A DNA stretch of 64,000 bases from Arthrobacter pascens (GCF_017052465.1 NZ_JAFHKT010000144.1:1-64000); one strand, 5' to 3'. Counted from the first letter of the stretch, positions 49,287 through 58,341 are shown. Made by a program: numbers and translations. The notes: generated by a model not told the origin, from the sequence alone.

Positions 49287-49336
49287 CAAAAATTGCCCGG
49301 GACATGCTGAACAGCACGTCCCGGGCAATTTTTTTT
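49287..49336 (-). terminator. Terminator of the cold-shock gene
   Basis: AAAAATTGCCCGGGAC and GTCCCGGGCAATTTTT form a perfect stem around TGCT-GAAC-AGCA, with T- or A-runs on both sides. It ends the minus-strand csp transcript just after the stop. Confidence 0.94.
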
Positions 49337-49340
49337 AAAC

Positions 49341-49544
49341 CTACAGCGGGCGAATGTTCTCAGCCTGCGGGCCCTTGGGGCCCTGGGTCACGTCGAATTC
49401 GACTTTCTGGTTTTCATCCAGGGAGCGGTAGCCGCTGCTGGCAATTGCCGAATAGTGCGCGAAAACATCTGCCGATCCGTCATCCGGAGCGATGAATCCG
49501 AAGCCCTTTTCGGCGTTGAACCATTTAACTGTGCCTGTTGCCAT
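49341..49544 (-). CDS. Cold-shock protein (CspA family)
   Basis: A 67-residue single-domain RNA chaperone that binds single-stranded nucleic acids. RNP1 is KGFGFIAP and RNP2 is VFAHYSAI, within [17 protein letters not shown] at the start. It keeps RNA unstructured during cold or stress. The gene is monocistronic, with a strong terminator and a leader of up to ~200 bases. AAGGAAGT precedes the ATG. The leader may contain thermosensing RNA structure, as in other csp mRNAs. Confidence 0.96.
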   Translation of the reverse strand: MATGTVKWFNAEKGFGFIAPDDGSADVFAHYSAIASSGYRSLDENQKVEFDVTQGPKGPQAENIRPL

Positions 49545-49760
49545 GTGCTGCTACTTCCTTTGTAACCCTTATTTCTGGTCCTGCTCCGACGGCAGGCAGA
49601 TGCGGAGAACTGTTTTCCGCTATCTCAAACCTATGGGCAGCACGCGGGCCGTGCAATAGCTGGAGTCATCAACTGTCCCTTCTGCAACTCCGGCTGGGGC
49701 TATTAACGGGTCCCATTAACGGAGTGTTCGGCCATTGTTCTTCCACGGGGACGCCCTTAT

Positions 49761-50756
49761 TCAGCTCCGGCGCGCGAGGGCGGGCAACTCCAGTTCCGCC
49801 GATCGCGGAGGGTTTGCGCCGGGCCGCGAGCAGGTGATCGCCGCCGCACGGTTGGCGTAGGCGGCGAGGGCATGCAGCTCATCTGTAGTCAGCTCCTGCA
49901 GCCGCCCCCTGCCCGCCGCCCCGAGCGCTCCGAAATGGGCGAGCCCGGATATCAGTCCGGCCATGAAGGAGTCCCCGGCCCCCACGGTGTCGGCCACCGT
50001 GATGGCCTCGCCCGGCATCTCCACGCGCCCCGCCCGGGTCAGGATGACCGGTCCCTGGGCGCCGCGGGTCAGTGCCACCAATGACGGTCCGAGCTCCAGC
50101 CAGGCCGCCATCGATTCCTCCAGCGTCCTGTCGGGGTAGAGCCATCGCAGGTCCTCGTCGCTGGCTTTGACCACGTCGCTGGCGGCCACAAAGCCTTCGG
50201 CCTGTTCCCGGGCGGCGGCTGGGTCGGGGCTGATGGCCGGCCGGCAGTTGGGGTCAAAGCTTACGGTGGCGTGCGGGCGTGCTGCTTCGATCAGGCCGCG
50301 TACCGACGTGTTGCCCGGAGGGAGCAGCGTCGCGATTGATCCGGTGTGGACATGGAGCGAGTTCTCCGCCACTGCCAAGGCAGGTATGGACGCGCCGTTG
50401 ATGTCCCAGCTGATGGAGAACGTGTATTCCGCAGCTCCGGCGGCGTCCAGTGACGCCAGGGCGGTTGAGGTCGGCAGTGAGCCGCCGACGATGGCGTCGA
50501 CGCCGTTGCTGTCCAGATGGTCGGCGATCATCTGCCCGTAGGGGTCCTCAGCATAGTGCGTGATGAGTTTGGTCCGGAGGTCCAGGCGGGCGCAGCCGAC
50601 GGCAACGTTGAGGGGGCTGCCGCCGGGGTGCGTTTCGGGCGCCGTGTTTCCCCGGAGGGGGTCGTCGATGATGTCAACGAGTGACTCGCCGATGACGGTG
50701 ACCAAGGCTCCGTCGTCAGGGAGGTCTGGTTGGGAACCGTGCTCTTGTGATGGCAT
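49761..50756 (-). CDS. PfkB-family carbohydrate kinase (fructokinase-like)
   Basis: A 331-residue kinase that phosphorylates a ketose or similar sugar. The glycine motif is GGSPLNVAVGCARL and the active-site motif is DTVGAGDSFMAGL, with catalytic Asp in GAGD. It is the last gene of the polyol operon, so it most likely phosphorylates fructose made by the upstream dehydrogenase. AAGGA precedes the ATG at 50756. The same frame stays open further upstream, but this is just an accident of composition, not a fusion. Confidence 0.9.
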   Translation of the reverse strand: MPSQEHGSQPDLPDDGALVTVIGESLVDIIDDPLRGNTAPETHPGGSPLNVAVGCARLDLRTKLITHYAEDPYGQMIADHLDSNGVDAIVGGSLPTSTALASLDAAGAAEYTFSISWDINGASIPALAVAENSLHVHTGSIATLLPPGNTSVRGLIEAARPHATVSFDPNCRPAISPDPAAAREQAEGFVAASDVVKASDEDLRWLYPDRTLEESMAAWLELGPSLVALTRGAQGPVILTRAGRVEMPGEAITVADTVGAGDSFMAGLISGLAHFGALGAAGRGRLQELTTDELHALAAYANRAAAITCSRPGANPPRSAELELPALARRS

Positions 50757-50823
50757 GGCTGCTTCCTTGCAGGTCGGTGCTGAACGTGGTTGTGATGTCG
50801 CTGTCGTTGGAGCCGCGCTGGGC

Positions 50824-51894
50824 TTAGCGGCCGGGGTAGACGACGGCTTTGAGCTGTCCGGGCTGTTTGCCCGCTCTGAGGGCGTCTTCAGATTCGGCGA
50901 GTGTGAATTTTCCGGTGACCAGGACGTCCAGGTCCACCTTGCCGTCGGCGATGAGCTGGATCGCCAGCGGCCAGGTATTGGTGTAGCGGAAAACGCCGGA
51001 GAGCCAGATCTCGCGGTTCTGGATAAACGAGACAGGAAGCTCGACGTCGTCCGCTCCCAACCCGACCAGGATGACCCGGCCGGCCGGCCCCACCGCTTTG
51101 ATCCCGGAACGGACCGCCTGCGGGGCGCCGGAGGCGTCAATGAACGCGTCGACGTCGAGCCCTTCCACGCTGTCCGTCCTGGCGTTGAGCGCGTGCGTTG
51201 CACCGTGTTCCAGAGCAAAGGCCAGCCGGTCCTGGGCGACGTCCGTGATGTAGATTTCCGTGGCGCCGAAAGCGCGGGCGGCCTGGGCGGCAATGATCCC
51301 GATGGGTCCGGCCCCGGCGATCAGGACGCGGCTGCCGGGTTTGATGTCGGCGCGCTCGCAGGCCCACAGCCCCACGGACAGCGGTTCGATGAGGGCGGCC
51401 GCCTCGTCGCTGACGCTGTCCGGGATGTCGAAGGCGAAATCGCTTTGGATCGTCACGTATTCGGCGAAGGCTCCGTCGATTGGCGGGGTGGCGTAAAACT
51501 CGATGTCGGGGCAGAGGTTGTAGCGTCCGGCCTTGCACTGCTTGCACTTGCGGCATGGCCGTTGGGGTTCGACGGCGACGCGCTTGCCGAGGCGGTCAGG
51601 GTCAACAGCGCTTCCGACGGCGGCGATCCGTCCGGAGAGTTCGTGGCCCAGGATCAGCGGGTGGTCGACCACGTAGTCGCCGATGCGGCCGTGTTCGTAG
51701 TAGTGGACGTCGCTGCCGCAGACGCCGACGGCGGCGACCTGTACGAGGACCTGGTCGGGCGCGAGTTGCGGGACGGACAGGGTTTCCAGAACCATGTCGC
51801 CCTGGCGCTTCAGGATGGAGGCGCGCATGGTGGCGGGCAGTTCAGGCTGCGCGGGGTGTCCTGGCGCCGGGGACTGTGCGGTTGATGTTGTCAT
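50824..51894 (-). CDS. Zinc-dependent polyol dehydrogenase (sorbitol/xylitol type)
   Basis: A 356-residue medium-chain dehydrogenase. The catalytic zinc ligands lie in GVCGSDVHYYEHGRIGDYVV (Cys) and ILGHELSGRI (His/Glu). Structural-zinc Cys residues are in CRKCKQCKAGRYNLC. The coenzyme motif is GAGPIGIIAAQAARAFG. It oxidises an alditol such as sorbitol, mannitol or xylitol to a ketose. It follows the permease genes by 38 bases and precedes the kinase. GAGGAAT lies six bases before the ATG. Confidence 0.92.
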   Translation of the reverse strand: MTTSTAQSPAPGHPAQPELPATMRASILKRQGDMVLETLSVPQLAPDQVLVQVAAVGVCGSDVHYYEHGRIGDYVVDHPLILGHELSGRIAAVGSAVDPDRLGKRVAVEPQRPCRKCKQCKAGRYNLCPDIEFYATPPIDGAFAEYVTIQSDFAFDIPDSVSDEAAALIEPLSVGLWACERADIKPGSRVLIAGAGPIGIIAAQAARAFGATEIYITDVAQDRLAFALEHGATHALNARTDSVEGLDVDAFIDASGAPQAVRSGIKAVGPAGRVILVGLGADDVELPVSFIQNREIWLSGVFRYTNTWPLAIQLIADGKVDLDVLVTGKFTLAESEDALRAGKQPGQLKAVVYPGR

Positions 51895-51932
51895 CGAAGT
51901 ATTCCTCGGAAGATCGAAGGGGAATGGCTGGT

Positions 51933-52880
51933 CTACTTGACGGCGCCGAGTGAGAGGCCCTGGACGAGCTTGTCTTGGGCTGCGAAGCCAGCGAACAGCA
52001 CCGGGAGGGAAATCACGACGGCGGCGGCGCAGACCTTCGCGAGGAACAGTCCCTGGCTGGAGACGAAGCCGGTCAGGAAGACGGGAGCGGTGCCGGCCAT
52101 GACGCCGGTGAGCACCCGGGCCAGGAGGAGCTCGTTCCAGCTGAAGATGAAGCAGATCAGGGCGGTGGCGGCGATTCCGGGCATGGCCACGGGGGCGATG
52201 ATCTTGCGGAGCGTCAGCAGCAGGCCGGCGCCGTCGATCTGTGAAGCCTCCAGTATTTCCACCGGCACTTCGGCGAGGAAGGAGCGCATCATCCAGACCG
52301 CGATGGGCAGGTTCATGGACGTGTACATCAGAATCAGGAACCAGATGTTGTCCAGCGCGCCGGCGGTCTTGGCGAAGAGGAACAGCGGCAGGACTGCGGC
52401 GACCACCGGCATCATCTTGGTGGAGAGGAAGAAGAACATGACGTCGGTCCACTTCTTCACCGGCCGGATCGACAGGGCGTAGGCGGCCGGGATGGCCAGG
52501 ACCAGGACCAGCACGGTGGACAGGATCGAGGCGGTGGCGGAGTTGATCAGCGGCGGCCAGGGGATGACCCCGGAGCTCGCGCCGAAGAACTCCTTGTAGG
52601 CATCCAGGGTGAGGTTCGCGGCGACGGACGGGGGGTTGGTGGCGGCGTCCGTCTCGGAGTGGAAGGAGGTCAGGATCATCCAGAGGACCGGAGCGGCGAA
52701 CAGCAGGGCCAGCAGCCAGGCCGCAATGCCCGCCGCGGTGTTGTTCCGGGTGGGGTCCATGCGGGACTTGCCCCCGATCTTTCCGAATCGACTGCGGCGC
52801 GATCCGGTGTTCAGGGCGGTGGGCGATGTGGAACGGGCAGGGCCCGACTTCTGGTGTTCGGCAGGGGTGAGGGTGCTCAT
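51933..52880 (-). CDS. Polyol ABC importer permease 2
   Basis: A 315-residue MalG-type permease with six helices and the EAA motif EASQIDGAGLLLTLRKIIAP (about residues 219-238). A polar lead of 45 residues precedes helix 1. The protein ends QDKLVQGLSLGAVK. AAGGAGG precedes the ATG, which overlaps the stop of permease 1 by four bases. It belongs to the SmoG/MtlG group by context. The operon has no ATPase gene. Confidence 0.92.
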   Translation of the reverse strand: MSTLTPAEHQKSGPARSTSPTALNTGSRRSRFGKIGGKSRMDPTRNNTAAGIAAWLLALLFAAPVLWMILTSFHSETDAATNPPSVAANLTLDAYKEFFGASSGVIPWPPLINSATASILSTVLVLVLAIPAAYALSIRPVKKWTDVMFFFLSTKMMPVVAAVLPLFLFAKTAGALDNIWFLILMYTSMNLPIAVWMMRSFLAEVPVEILEASQIDGAGLLLTLRKIIAPVAMPGIAATALICFIFSWNELLLARVLTGVMAGTAPVFLTGFVSSQGLFLAKVCAAAVVISLPVLFAGFAAQDKLVQGLSLGAVK

Positions 52881-53845
52881 CGTGCTGCCTCCTTCTTGAA
52901 GAGCGAGAAAACGGTGCGGAGGGCGAAGGTCGCCACGATGATGGTGCCGATGACCACCACGACGCCGGCGGCGGAGGCCAGGCCGTATTCGTTGGCGAAG
53001 TAGAACGTCTGGTAGATGGCGTAGGGCAGGTTGGCCGTGCCCAGGCCGCCGGAGGTGAGGGTGAAGACGGCATCGAAGTTCTGCACGATGTAGATCGCGC
53101 CGAGCAGGCCGCCGAGCTCGAGGTACTGGCGCAGGTGCGGCAGCGTCAGCTGGCGGAAGATGTCCCACGGGCTGGCGCCGTCCATCTGGGCGGCCTCCAC
53201 GGTGTCCATGGGACGGGACTGCAGCCCGGCCAGCAGGATGAGCATCATGAACGGGGTCCATTGCCAGACCAGCGAGACGATGACGGCCATCAGTGGCGCC
53301 TGGGAGAGAAGGTCCGGCTGGGGCGGGGTGTTGCTGCCGAACAGGGACCAGATCCAGGTCAGGACCCCGTTGATCAGCCCGTAGGTCGGGTTCAGCAGGG
53401 CGTGCTTCCAGATCAGGGCAGCGGCGACCGGCACCACCAGGAACGGTGCGATCAGCAGGGTGCGGGCCAGGCCGCGGCCGATGAACTTCTTGTCCAGCAG
53501 CAGGGCCAGTCCGAGGCCGATGACCAGGCTGGCCAGCACCACCGAAACGGTGAGGATGATGGTGGTGAAGATGGCCTGGCGCAGGTCGGCGTTGGTGAGG
53601 ACCTGAACGTAGTTGTCGAAGCCGGCGAACCCGGTCTGGTCAGGGCGGAGGCTGTTCCAGTTCAGGAACGAAATGATGAGGGTCACCACGAAGGGAAGCT
53701 GGGTGACGATGATGAGGAAGATCAGGGCCGGCAGCAGCGGCGCACGCCGTGCCCAGGCCAGTGCGCGTTCACGCGACCTGGCATTCTTGGAAGTTTTGGG
53801 TGCGCTGTGCCCGGGACGGGCGACGCGCGCTGTTGCGGTAGTCAT
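52877..53845 (-). CDS. Polyol ABC importer permease 1
   Basis: A 322-residue MalF/SmoF-type permease with six membrane segments. The EAA motif is EAAQMDGASPWDIFRQLTLPH (about residues 233-253). AGGAGAA lies just before the ATG. A 14-bp hairpin separates it from the binding-protein gene upstream, which could lower its expression relative to the binding protein. It forms the pore with the next permease. Confidence 0.92.
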   Translation of the reverse strand: MTTATARVARPGHSAPKTSKNARSRERALAWARRAPLLPALIFLIIVTQLPFVVTLIISFLNWNSLRPDQTGFAGFDNYVQVLTNADLRQAIFTTIILTVSVVLASLVIGLGLALLLDKKFIGRGLARTLLIAPFLVVPVAAALIWKHALLNPTYGLINGVLTWIWSLFGSNTPPQPDLLSQAPLMAVIVSLVWQWTPFMMLILLAGLQSRPMDTVEAAQMDGASPWDIFRQLTLPHLRQYLELGGLLGAIYIVQNFDAVFTLTSGGLGTANLPYAIYQTFYFANEYGLASAAGVVVVIGTIIVATFALRTVFSLFKKEAAR

Positions 53846-53858
53846 GATGTTCTCCTGC

Positions 53859-53894
53859 GGTTCTGTGGCCCGCCGTCAGACGGGCCACAGAACC
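53859..53894 (-). promoter_or_regulatory. Perfect 14-bp hairpin between binding protein and permease genes
   Basis: GGTTCTGTGGCCCG pairs with CGGGCCACAGAACC around an eight-base loop, 16 bases after the binding-protein stop and 13 bases before the permease start. No T-run follows. Such hairpins protect upstream mRNA and thin out downstream expression, giving excess binding protein. Confidence 0.8.
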
Positions 53895-53910
53895 ATTGGT
53901 GGATGGTTGG

Positions 53911-55260
53911 TTACTTCTTGTACTTGTCGCCGATTTTCTGAGCGGCTTCCTGGCCCTTGGCCAGCGCATCCGCTACAGATCCCTGCCCTGCAATGGCGGA
54001 GCTGACACCCTGGGAGACGGTGGTGCCCAAGTCGGCGAACTCGGGGATGCCGACGAACTGGATGCCGACGACCGGGCGCTCCTGCATGCCTGGATTCTTC
54101 GGGTCCGCGTTCTCGATGGCAGAGCGTTCCGCCTTGAAGAACGGCGCGGCCTTCTGGAACGCGGCGTTCTCGTAGGTGGAGATGCGCTTGCCGGAGGGAA
54201 CCTTGGCCCAGCCCAGCTTCGAGGCCACGAGCTCTTCGTACTTCTTGGAGCTGGCCCAGGCGATGAACTTACCGGCAGCATCCTGTTTCTTGGAGGCCGC
54301 CTGCACGCCCCAGGACCAGGTCCACAGCCAGCCGGAGGAATCGGTCTTCTTCACCGGTGCCTGGGCGTAGCCGATCTTTCCCTTCACGGGTGATGCATCG
54401 GCTTCCAAAGCGCCTGCTGCGGACGTGGCGTCGTACCACATGGCGACCTTGCTCTGGCTCATGTTGTTCAGGCACTCGGTGAATCCTGCCTGGGCAGCAC
54501 CGGCCTCTCCGTGCTTGCGGACCAGGTCCACGTAGAACTGGGTCGCTTCGGTGAATTCAGGGGAGTTGACCTGGGCGTTCCAGTCCTTGTCGAACCAGGT
54601 GCCGCCGAAGGTGTTCACCACGGTGGTCAGCGGCGCGAAGACCTGGCCCCAGCCGGGCTGGCCGCGCAGGCAGATGCCCTTCATGTTGGGGGCCGCGCCG
54701 TCGGCCTTGGCAGCCAGGTCGGCCACCTGGTCCCAGGTGGGCTTCTCCGGCATGGTCAGGCCCTTGGCGTCGAAAATGTCCTTGCGGTACATCAGGAACG
54801 AGGACTCCCCGTAGAACGGCTCGCCGTAGAGCTTGCCGTCCTTGCCGGTCAGCGAGGCGGTGTACGCGGGCAGGATATCTGCCTGGTTGAATTCGGCGTC
54901 CTTGGCCACGTTGTCCAAAGGCGCCAGCCACTTGTTCTCTGAATAGAACGGGATCTCGTAGTTCGAGAGGGATGCGACGTCGTACTGGCCAGCCTGGCTG
55001 GAGAATTCCTGGCTGATCTTGGCCCGGACGTCATTCTCCGGAAGCACGGTGTAGTTGACCTTGATGCCGGTGTCCTTGGTGAAGTTATCCGCGGTCAGCC
55101 TCTGCAGGTCTTCCATCTGCGGGTTGTTCACCATCAGGACATTGATGCTGTTCTGGTCACCGGCGGCCGTGCCGCCGCCGGCTCCGGAGCAGGCTGAGGC
55201 AGAAAGTGCGATGCACAGGGCGCCGGCGGCCAGTGAGGCAGCGCGCATTTTTGGGCGCAT
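53911..55260 (-). CDS. Polyol ABC importer, substrate-binding lipoprotein
   Basis: A 449-residue lipoprotein. The signal peptide ends IALSASACSG, with Cys about residue 24. The mature part is a solute-binding fold of the sorbitol/mannitol (SmoE/MtlE) group: NSINVLMVNNPQMEDLQRLT, then GIKVNYTVLPENDVRAKI and YDVASLSNYEIPFYS. It binds alditols outside the cell. It is the first gene of the polyol operon and diverges from the AraC regulator. A GGAG with short spacing lies before the ATG at 55260. Confidence 0.92.
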   Translation of the reverse strand: MRPKMRAASLAAGALCIALSASACSGAGGGTAAGDQNSINVLMVNNPQMEDLQRLTADNFTKDTGIKVNYTVLPENDVRAKISQEFSSQAGQYDVASLSNYEIPFYSENKWLAPLDNVAKDAEFNQADILPAYTASLTGKDGKLYGEPFYGESSFLMYRKDIFDAKGLTMPEKPTWDQVADLAAKADGAAPNMKGICLRGQPGWGQVFAPLTTVVNTFGGTWFDKDWNAQVNSPEFTEATQFYVDLVRKHGEAGAAQAGFTECLNNMSQSKVAMWYDATSAAGALEADASPVKGKIGYAQAPVKKTDSSGWLWTWSWGVQAASKKQDAAGKFIAWASSKKYEELVASKLGWAKVPSGKRISTYENAAFQKAAPFFKAERSAIENADPKNPGMQERPVVGIQFVGIPEFADLGTTVSQGVSSAIAGQGSVADALAKGQEAAQKIGDKYKK

Positions 55261-55534
55261 GGGAGGACTCCTTTGTTCTTCATGGGGGTGCACAGGCGTA
55301 CTTCGACCGCTTCATCGAAGTACCGGACTGGGGAGAGGCTTAGGGCCGGGCGTCCGACGGGCCCCGCTTGTGTTCCTCAACATTAGGCCTGTGGGATGTG
55401 GCACAACTAGCGCCGTGGTTGCCGATTTCTGATACAAATTTGCCATGCCGCTCCTCGGGAGCAGGCGCTAATGTTAGGGAATGGCGCACCAACGGAGCCG
55501 CCATTTTTCACACACCAAATGCTGGAGAGCCAGA

Positions 55535-56461
55535 ATGAGCGCGACGGATCCGGGCAACGGCGCATCGGCCAGGCTTGCCGAAAGGCTGCTGGGCATGCGC
55601 GCCAACCGGGAGGTGATCCCGGAAGACCCAAACCATTCCGTCCGGTGGCACGAGCATGACTATCCCAGCCCGCTGGCACGCTGGAACTACCATCCTGAAT
55701 ACGAGATCCACCTGATCAGAAAAGGTGCCGGCAAGTTCATCGTGGGAGACCATATCGGCACCTTCGAAGCCGGGCATGTGTCGCTGATCGGCTCCGGGCT
55801 GCCGCACGACTGGGTCAGCGACCTGGAGCCCGGGGAAGTCCTGGAGCGGCGCGACGCCGTGATCCAGTTCGACGGGAAGTGGATCCGGCAAGCAGCCTCC
55901 GTCATTCCCGAAATAGCAGAAATCGAGCCACTGCTGGAACAGTCCGCACGAGGCATCGAGTTCCTGGGCCGCTCAGCCCAGACAGCGGCCGCAGCCATCG
56001 AGGCGATGGGCGCATCCGCGGGATTGGAGCGGCTTCACCACCTCCTGGAACTCTTCGCGATTCTTGCGCGGGCGCCGCAGGGAGAGCGGCGCTACCTCGC
56101 CGAAGAATGGTTCCGGCCGCAACTGGACGGCCAGGCCGCGGCCGTGGTGGACATCGTCCTCGAGTACGTCTTCAGCAACCATGCCGGCACCGTCAAAATG
56201 TCGGAGGCCGCAGCCCTGGTGGGTATGTCCGAGCCGACCTTCTCGAAGTATTTCAAGCGGTCCACCGGCCAGAATTTCAGTGACCTGGTCCGCAAGCTTC
56301 GCCTGGCACATGCCCGCCGACTCCTGGAACGCAGCGATATGGCGATCTCCACCATCTGCTACGAGGTGGGCTTCTCGAATCTGTCCAACTTCAACCGGCA
56401 GTTCCTGAACGAAACCGGAGCCACCCCGCGCGAGTACAGGGCGCGGACGGCCGCCACCTAG
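55535..56461 (+). CDS. AraC-family regulator with cupin domain
   Basis: A 308-residue regulator. The N-terminal cupin (about residues 30-110) includes WNYHPEYEIHLIRKGAGKFI and GHVSLIGSGLPHDWVSD, and probably senses a sugar. The C-terminal two helix-turn-helix segments contain AAALVGMSEPTFSKYFKRST and STICYEVGFSNLSNFNRQFL. It most likely activates the divergent polyol operon. The ATG at 55535 has GGAGAGCC; an in-frame start at 55481 is weaker. Confidence 0.92.
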   Translation: MSATDPGNGASARLAERLLGMRANREVIPEDPNHSVRWHEHDYPSPLARWNYHPEYEIHLIRKGAGKFIVGDHIGTFEAGHVSLIGSGLPHDWVSDLEPGEVLERRDAVIQFDGKWIRQAASVIPEIAEIEPLLEQSARGIEFLGRSAQTAAAAIEAMGASAGLERLHHLLELFAILARAPQGERRYLAEEWFRPQLDGQAAAVVDIVLEYVFSNHAGTVKMSEAAALVGMSEPTFSKYFKRSTGQNFSDLVRKLRLAHARRLLERSDMAISTICYEVGFSNLSNFNRQFLNETGATPREYRARTAAT

Positions 56462-56512
56462 CCGCTCATGGCGTCAGCAGTTTTTTGATCGCACGCCGCT
56501 CATCCATGGCTC

Positions 56513-57139
56513 CTAGCGCATCCCTTCACGCCGGATCGCAGTGGCGATGGCGGCTGCCCTCGTTTCCACACCCAGCTTGGCGTAGATGTGGGCGAGGTGG
56601 GTCTTCACCGTGGCTTCCGAGATGAAGAGCCGCTGCCCAAGCTCCCGGTTGCTGAGCCCCTCGATGAGGAGGCTCAGCAACTCGGCTTCGCGCGGTGTCA
56701 GCACTTCGTCGGGATTGCGCAGCTGCTGGAAGAGCCGCGAGGCCACCGGGGCACTCATCACGCTCTTGCCCTGGACCGCGCCACGGATGGCAGCGAAGAT
56801 TTCTTCCGGCGCGGCGTCCTTGAGCAGATAGCCCATGGCGCCGGCATCCACGGCCCGGACGATGTCGGCGTCGGAATCGTAGGTGGTGAACACGAGTACG
56901 GCCTGCCGCCGGTTGCGCTCGCGGATTTTCCGGATGGCCTCGATGCCGTCCATGCCGGCACCCATGGCCAGGTCCATCACTACCACGGCCGGGGAATGCT
57001 GCTCCACCTGCGCCAGGGCTTCCTCGCCCGACGCCGCCTCCGCCACGACATCGATGTCCGGCTGGGTTCCCAGCAGGGCTTTGAGCCCGCTGCGGACCAC
57101 GAGATGATCGTCCACGAGGAGCACGGTGATGGCCTTCAT
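56513..57139 (-). CDS. NarL/LuxR-type response regulator
   Basis: A 208-residue regulator. The receiver domain has phospho-acceptor Asp56 (VVVMDLAMG), an acidic pair DD near residue 10, and a Lys in YLLKDAAPEE. The C-terminal LuxR helix-turn-helix contains LTPREAELLSLLIEGLSNRE and LFISEATVKTHLAHIYAKLG. It is coupled by a four-base overlap to the kinase gene just upstream on its strand. Together with the neighbouring HbpS-like gene it resembles the SenR response regulator. Confidence 0.93.
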   Translation of the reverse strand: MKAITVLLVDDHLVVRSGLKALLGTQPDIDVVAEAASGEEALAQVEQHSPAVVVMDLAMGAGMDGIEAIRKIRERNRRQAVLVFTTYDSDADIVRAVDAGAMGYLLKDAAPEEIFAAIRGAVQGKSVMSAPVASRLFQQLRNPDEVLTPREAELLSLLIEGLSNRELGQRLFISEATVKTHLAHIYAKLGVETRAAAIATAIRREGMR

Positions 57140-58341
57140 GCGTCCTCACTGGCAGGCAATTGTGCAGCCACGATGGTCCCTTCGCCGGGAGTGCTTTCCA
57201 CCGAGAATACGCCGCCCAACTGTTCCACCCGCTGCCGCATGGCACGAAGCCCATAGCCTCCGGCGTCCGACGGCGGTGGTACCGCTGCGGGATCAAAGCC
57301 GGCGCCGTCGTCGTAAATATCCAGCGTGACGGCGGCCGGAAGGAATCCGAGCGTCAGAGTGGCGTTGGTGGCGGAAGCGTGGAGTTTGATGTTCGACGCC
57401 GCGCTTTGGACCACCCGCAGGAGGGCGTGCCGGACATCCGCGGGAACGGGCCGGGGTTCGCCCGTGACGAGCAGCCTCACCCCGGGGACATACTGGGCGG
57501 CGGCCTGCCGGAGAGCCTCGGGGAGCGGGGATGCCTCAAGCCCCGGCGACGCCAGTTCGTGGACCAAGCTGCGGGTCTCGGCCAGGTTCCGCCGCAGCAG
57601 CTCGCTGGCTCGCCGCAGGTCCTGCCCGGCGGACGCGGCCGGCCAGTTGCGGTTCGCCGCTTCGAGCAGCAGGAGGCTGCTGGCCAGGCCCTGTGTGACG
57701 GTGTCGTGGATCTCTCGGGACACCCGCTCCCGCTCGGCTACGGCCCCGGCCCGGCGCTCGCTGGCGGCCAGCTGCCCCTGGGCGAGCGAAACTTCCGCAT
57801 GCAGGCGGCGCTGCTCGGCGGCATCGTGCTCTATGCGGTCGTAGATCAGCGTCAGCATGACGCCAACTGCGAGGGGACCCAGCAGCATGGCGAGGTCGGT
57901 TCCGTTGCTGAGCCGGAACAACCCGACGGCGGTGGCGGCCGCCGTCGCCCCCGCCGCAATGTAGGCAACTGCCCCCGTAAACGCCGTGCGGCAGAGGAAA
58001 AACAACGCAAAGGAACACCAGGCGAAGCTGGGCGCGGAAATGACCAGCACAGCCCACAGCCCCACGAGGACGAACATCCAGACTGCCCAGGGGCGCCGGC
58101 GCTGCGCGAGCACCGCGATGACCGCGTACAGCATGCAGGCAGTCACTGCCAGGCCGAGGACCAGGAGGTTGTCGGCCGGGCTGTGGCGCATCACGTAGCG
58201 GACCACGGACGCCACCATCAGCACGGCAAAGCCAAGGTGGACCGCGGCATCGATCCGGCCCAGGCTCGCCGGAGCTGCTCCGGGGGCGTGCTGGTTTTCG
58301 TCGGGGATGGTCGGGTGAGGGACTGCGGCTCGGGTAGGCAT
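57136..58341 (-). CDS. Histidine kinase, NarL-partner type (SenS-like)
   Basis: A 401-residue sensor with five or six membrane segments in the first 170 residues and almost no extracellular domain. Phospho-acceptor His212 lies in SREIHDTVTQGLASSLLLLE (HisKA_3). The ATPase region includes RVVQSAASNIKLHASATNAT and DDGAGFDPAAVP. Such 5-6-helix kinases need a partner to sense outside signals. HbpS, encoded 222 bases away and divergent, is the known partner of SenS in Streptomyces, so it may sense redox, iron or haem here. Confidence 0.92.
   Translation of the reverse strand: MPTRAAVPHPTIPDENQHAPGAAPASLGRIDAAVHLGFAVLMVASVVRYVMRHSPADNLLVLGLAVTACMLYAVIAVLAQRRRPWAVWMFVLVGLWAVLVISAPSFAWCSFALFFLCRTAFTGAVAYIAAGATAAATAVGLFRLSNGTDLAMLLGPLAVGVMLTLIYDRIEHDAAEQRRLHAEVSLAQGQLAASERRAGAVAERERVSREIHDTVTQGLASSLLLLEAANRNWPAASAGQDLRRASELLRRNLAETRSLVHELASPGLEASPLPEALRQAAAQYVPGVRLLVTGEPRPVPADVRHALLRVVQSAASNIKLHASATNATLTLGFLPAAVTLDIYDDGAGFDPAAVPPPSDAGGYGLRAMRQRVEQLGGVFSVESTPGEGTIVAAQLPASEDA

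Noticed and set aside
49761..51293. Apparent 510-residue fusion upstream of the fructokinase
   Set aside because: Upstream residues are a shadow of the dehydrogenase gene; the kinase has its own start with AAGGA at 50756.
50824..53073. Apparent 749-residue fusion of permease and dehydrogenase
   Set aside because: The upstream half is a wrong-frame reading of the permease. The dehydrogenase has its own ATG with GAGGAAT.
55380..55474. Wide inverted repeats TAGCGCC/GGCGCTA and ACATTAG/CTAATGT before the AraC gene
   Set aside because: Arms are only 7 bp and 49-81 bases apart with different centres, so chance is likely; AraC sites there cannot be defined by eye.
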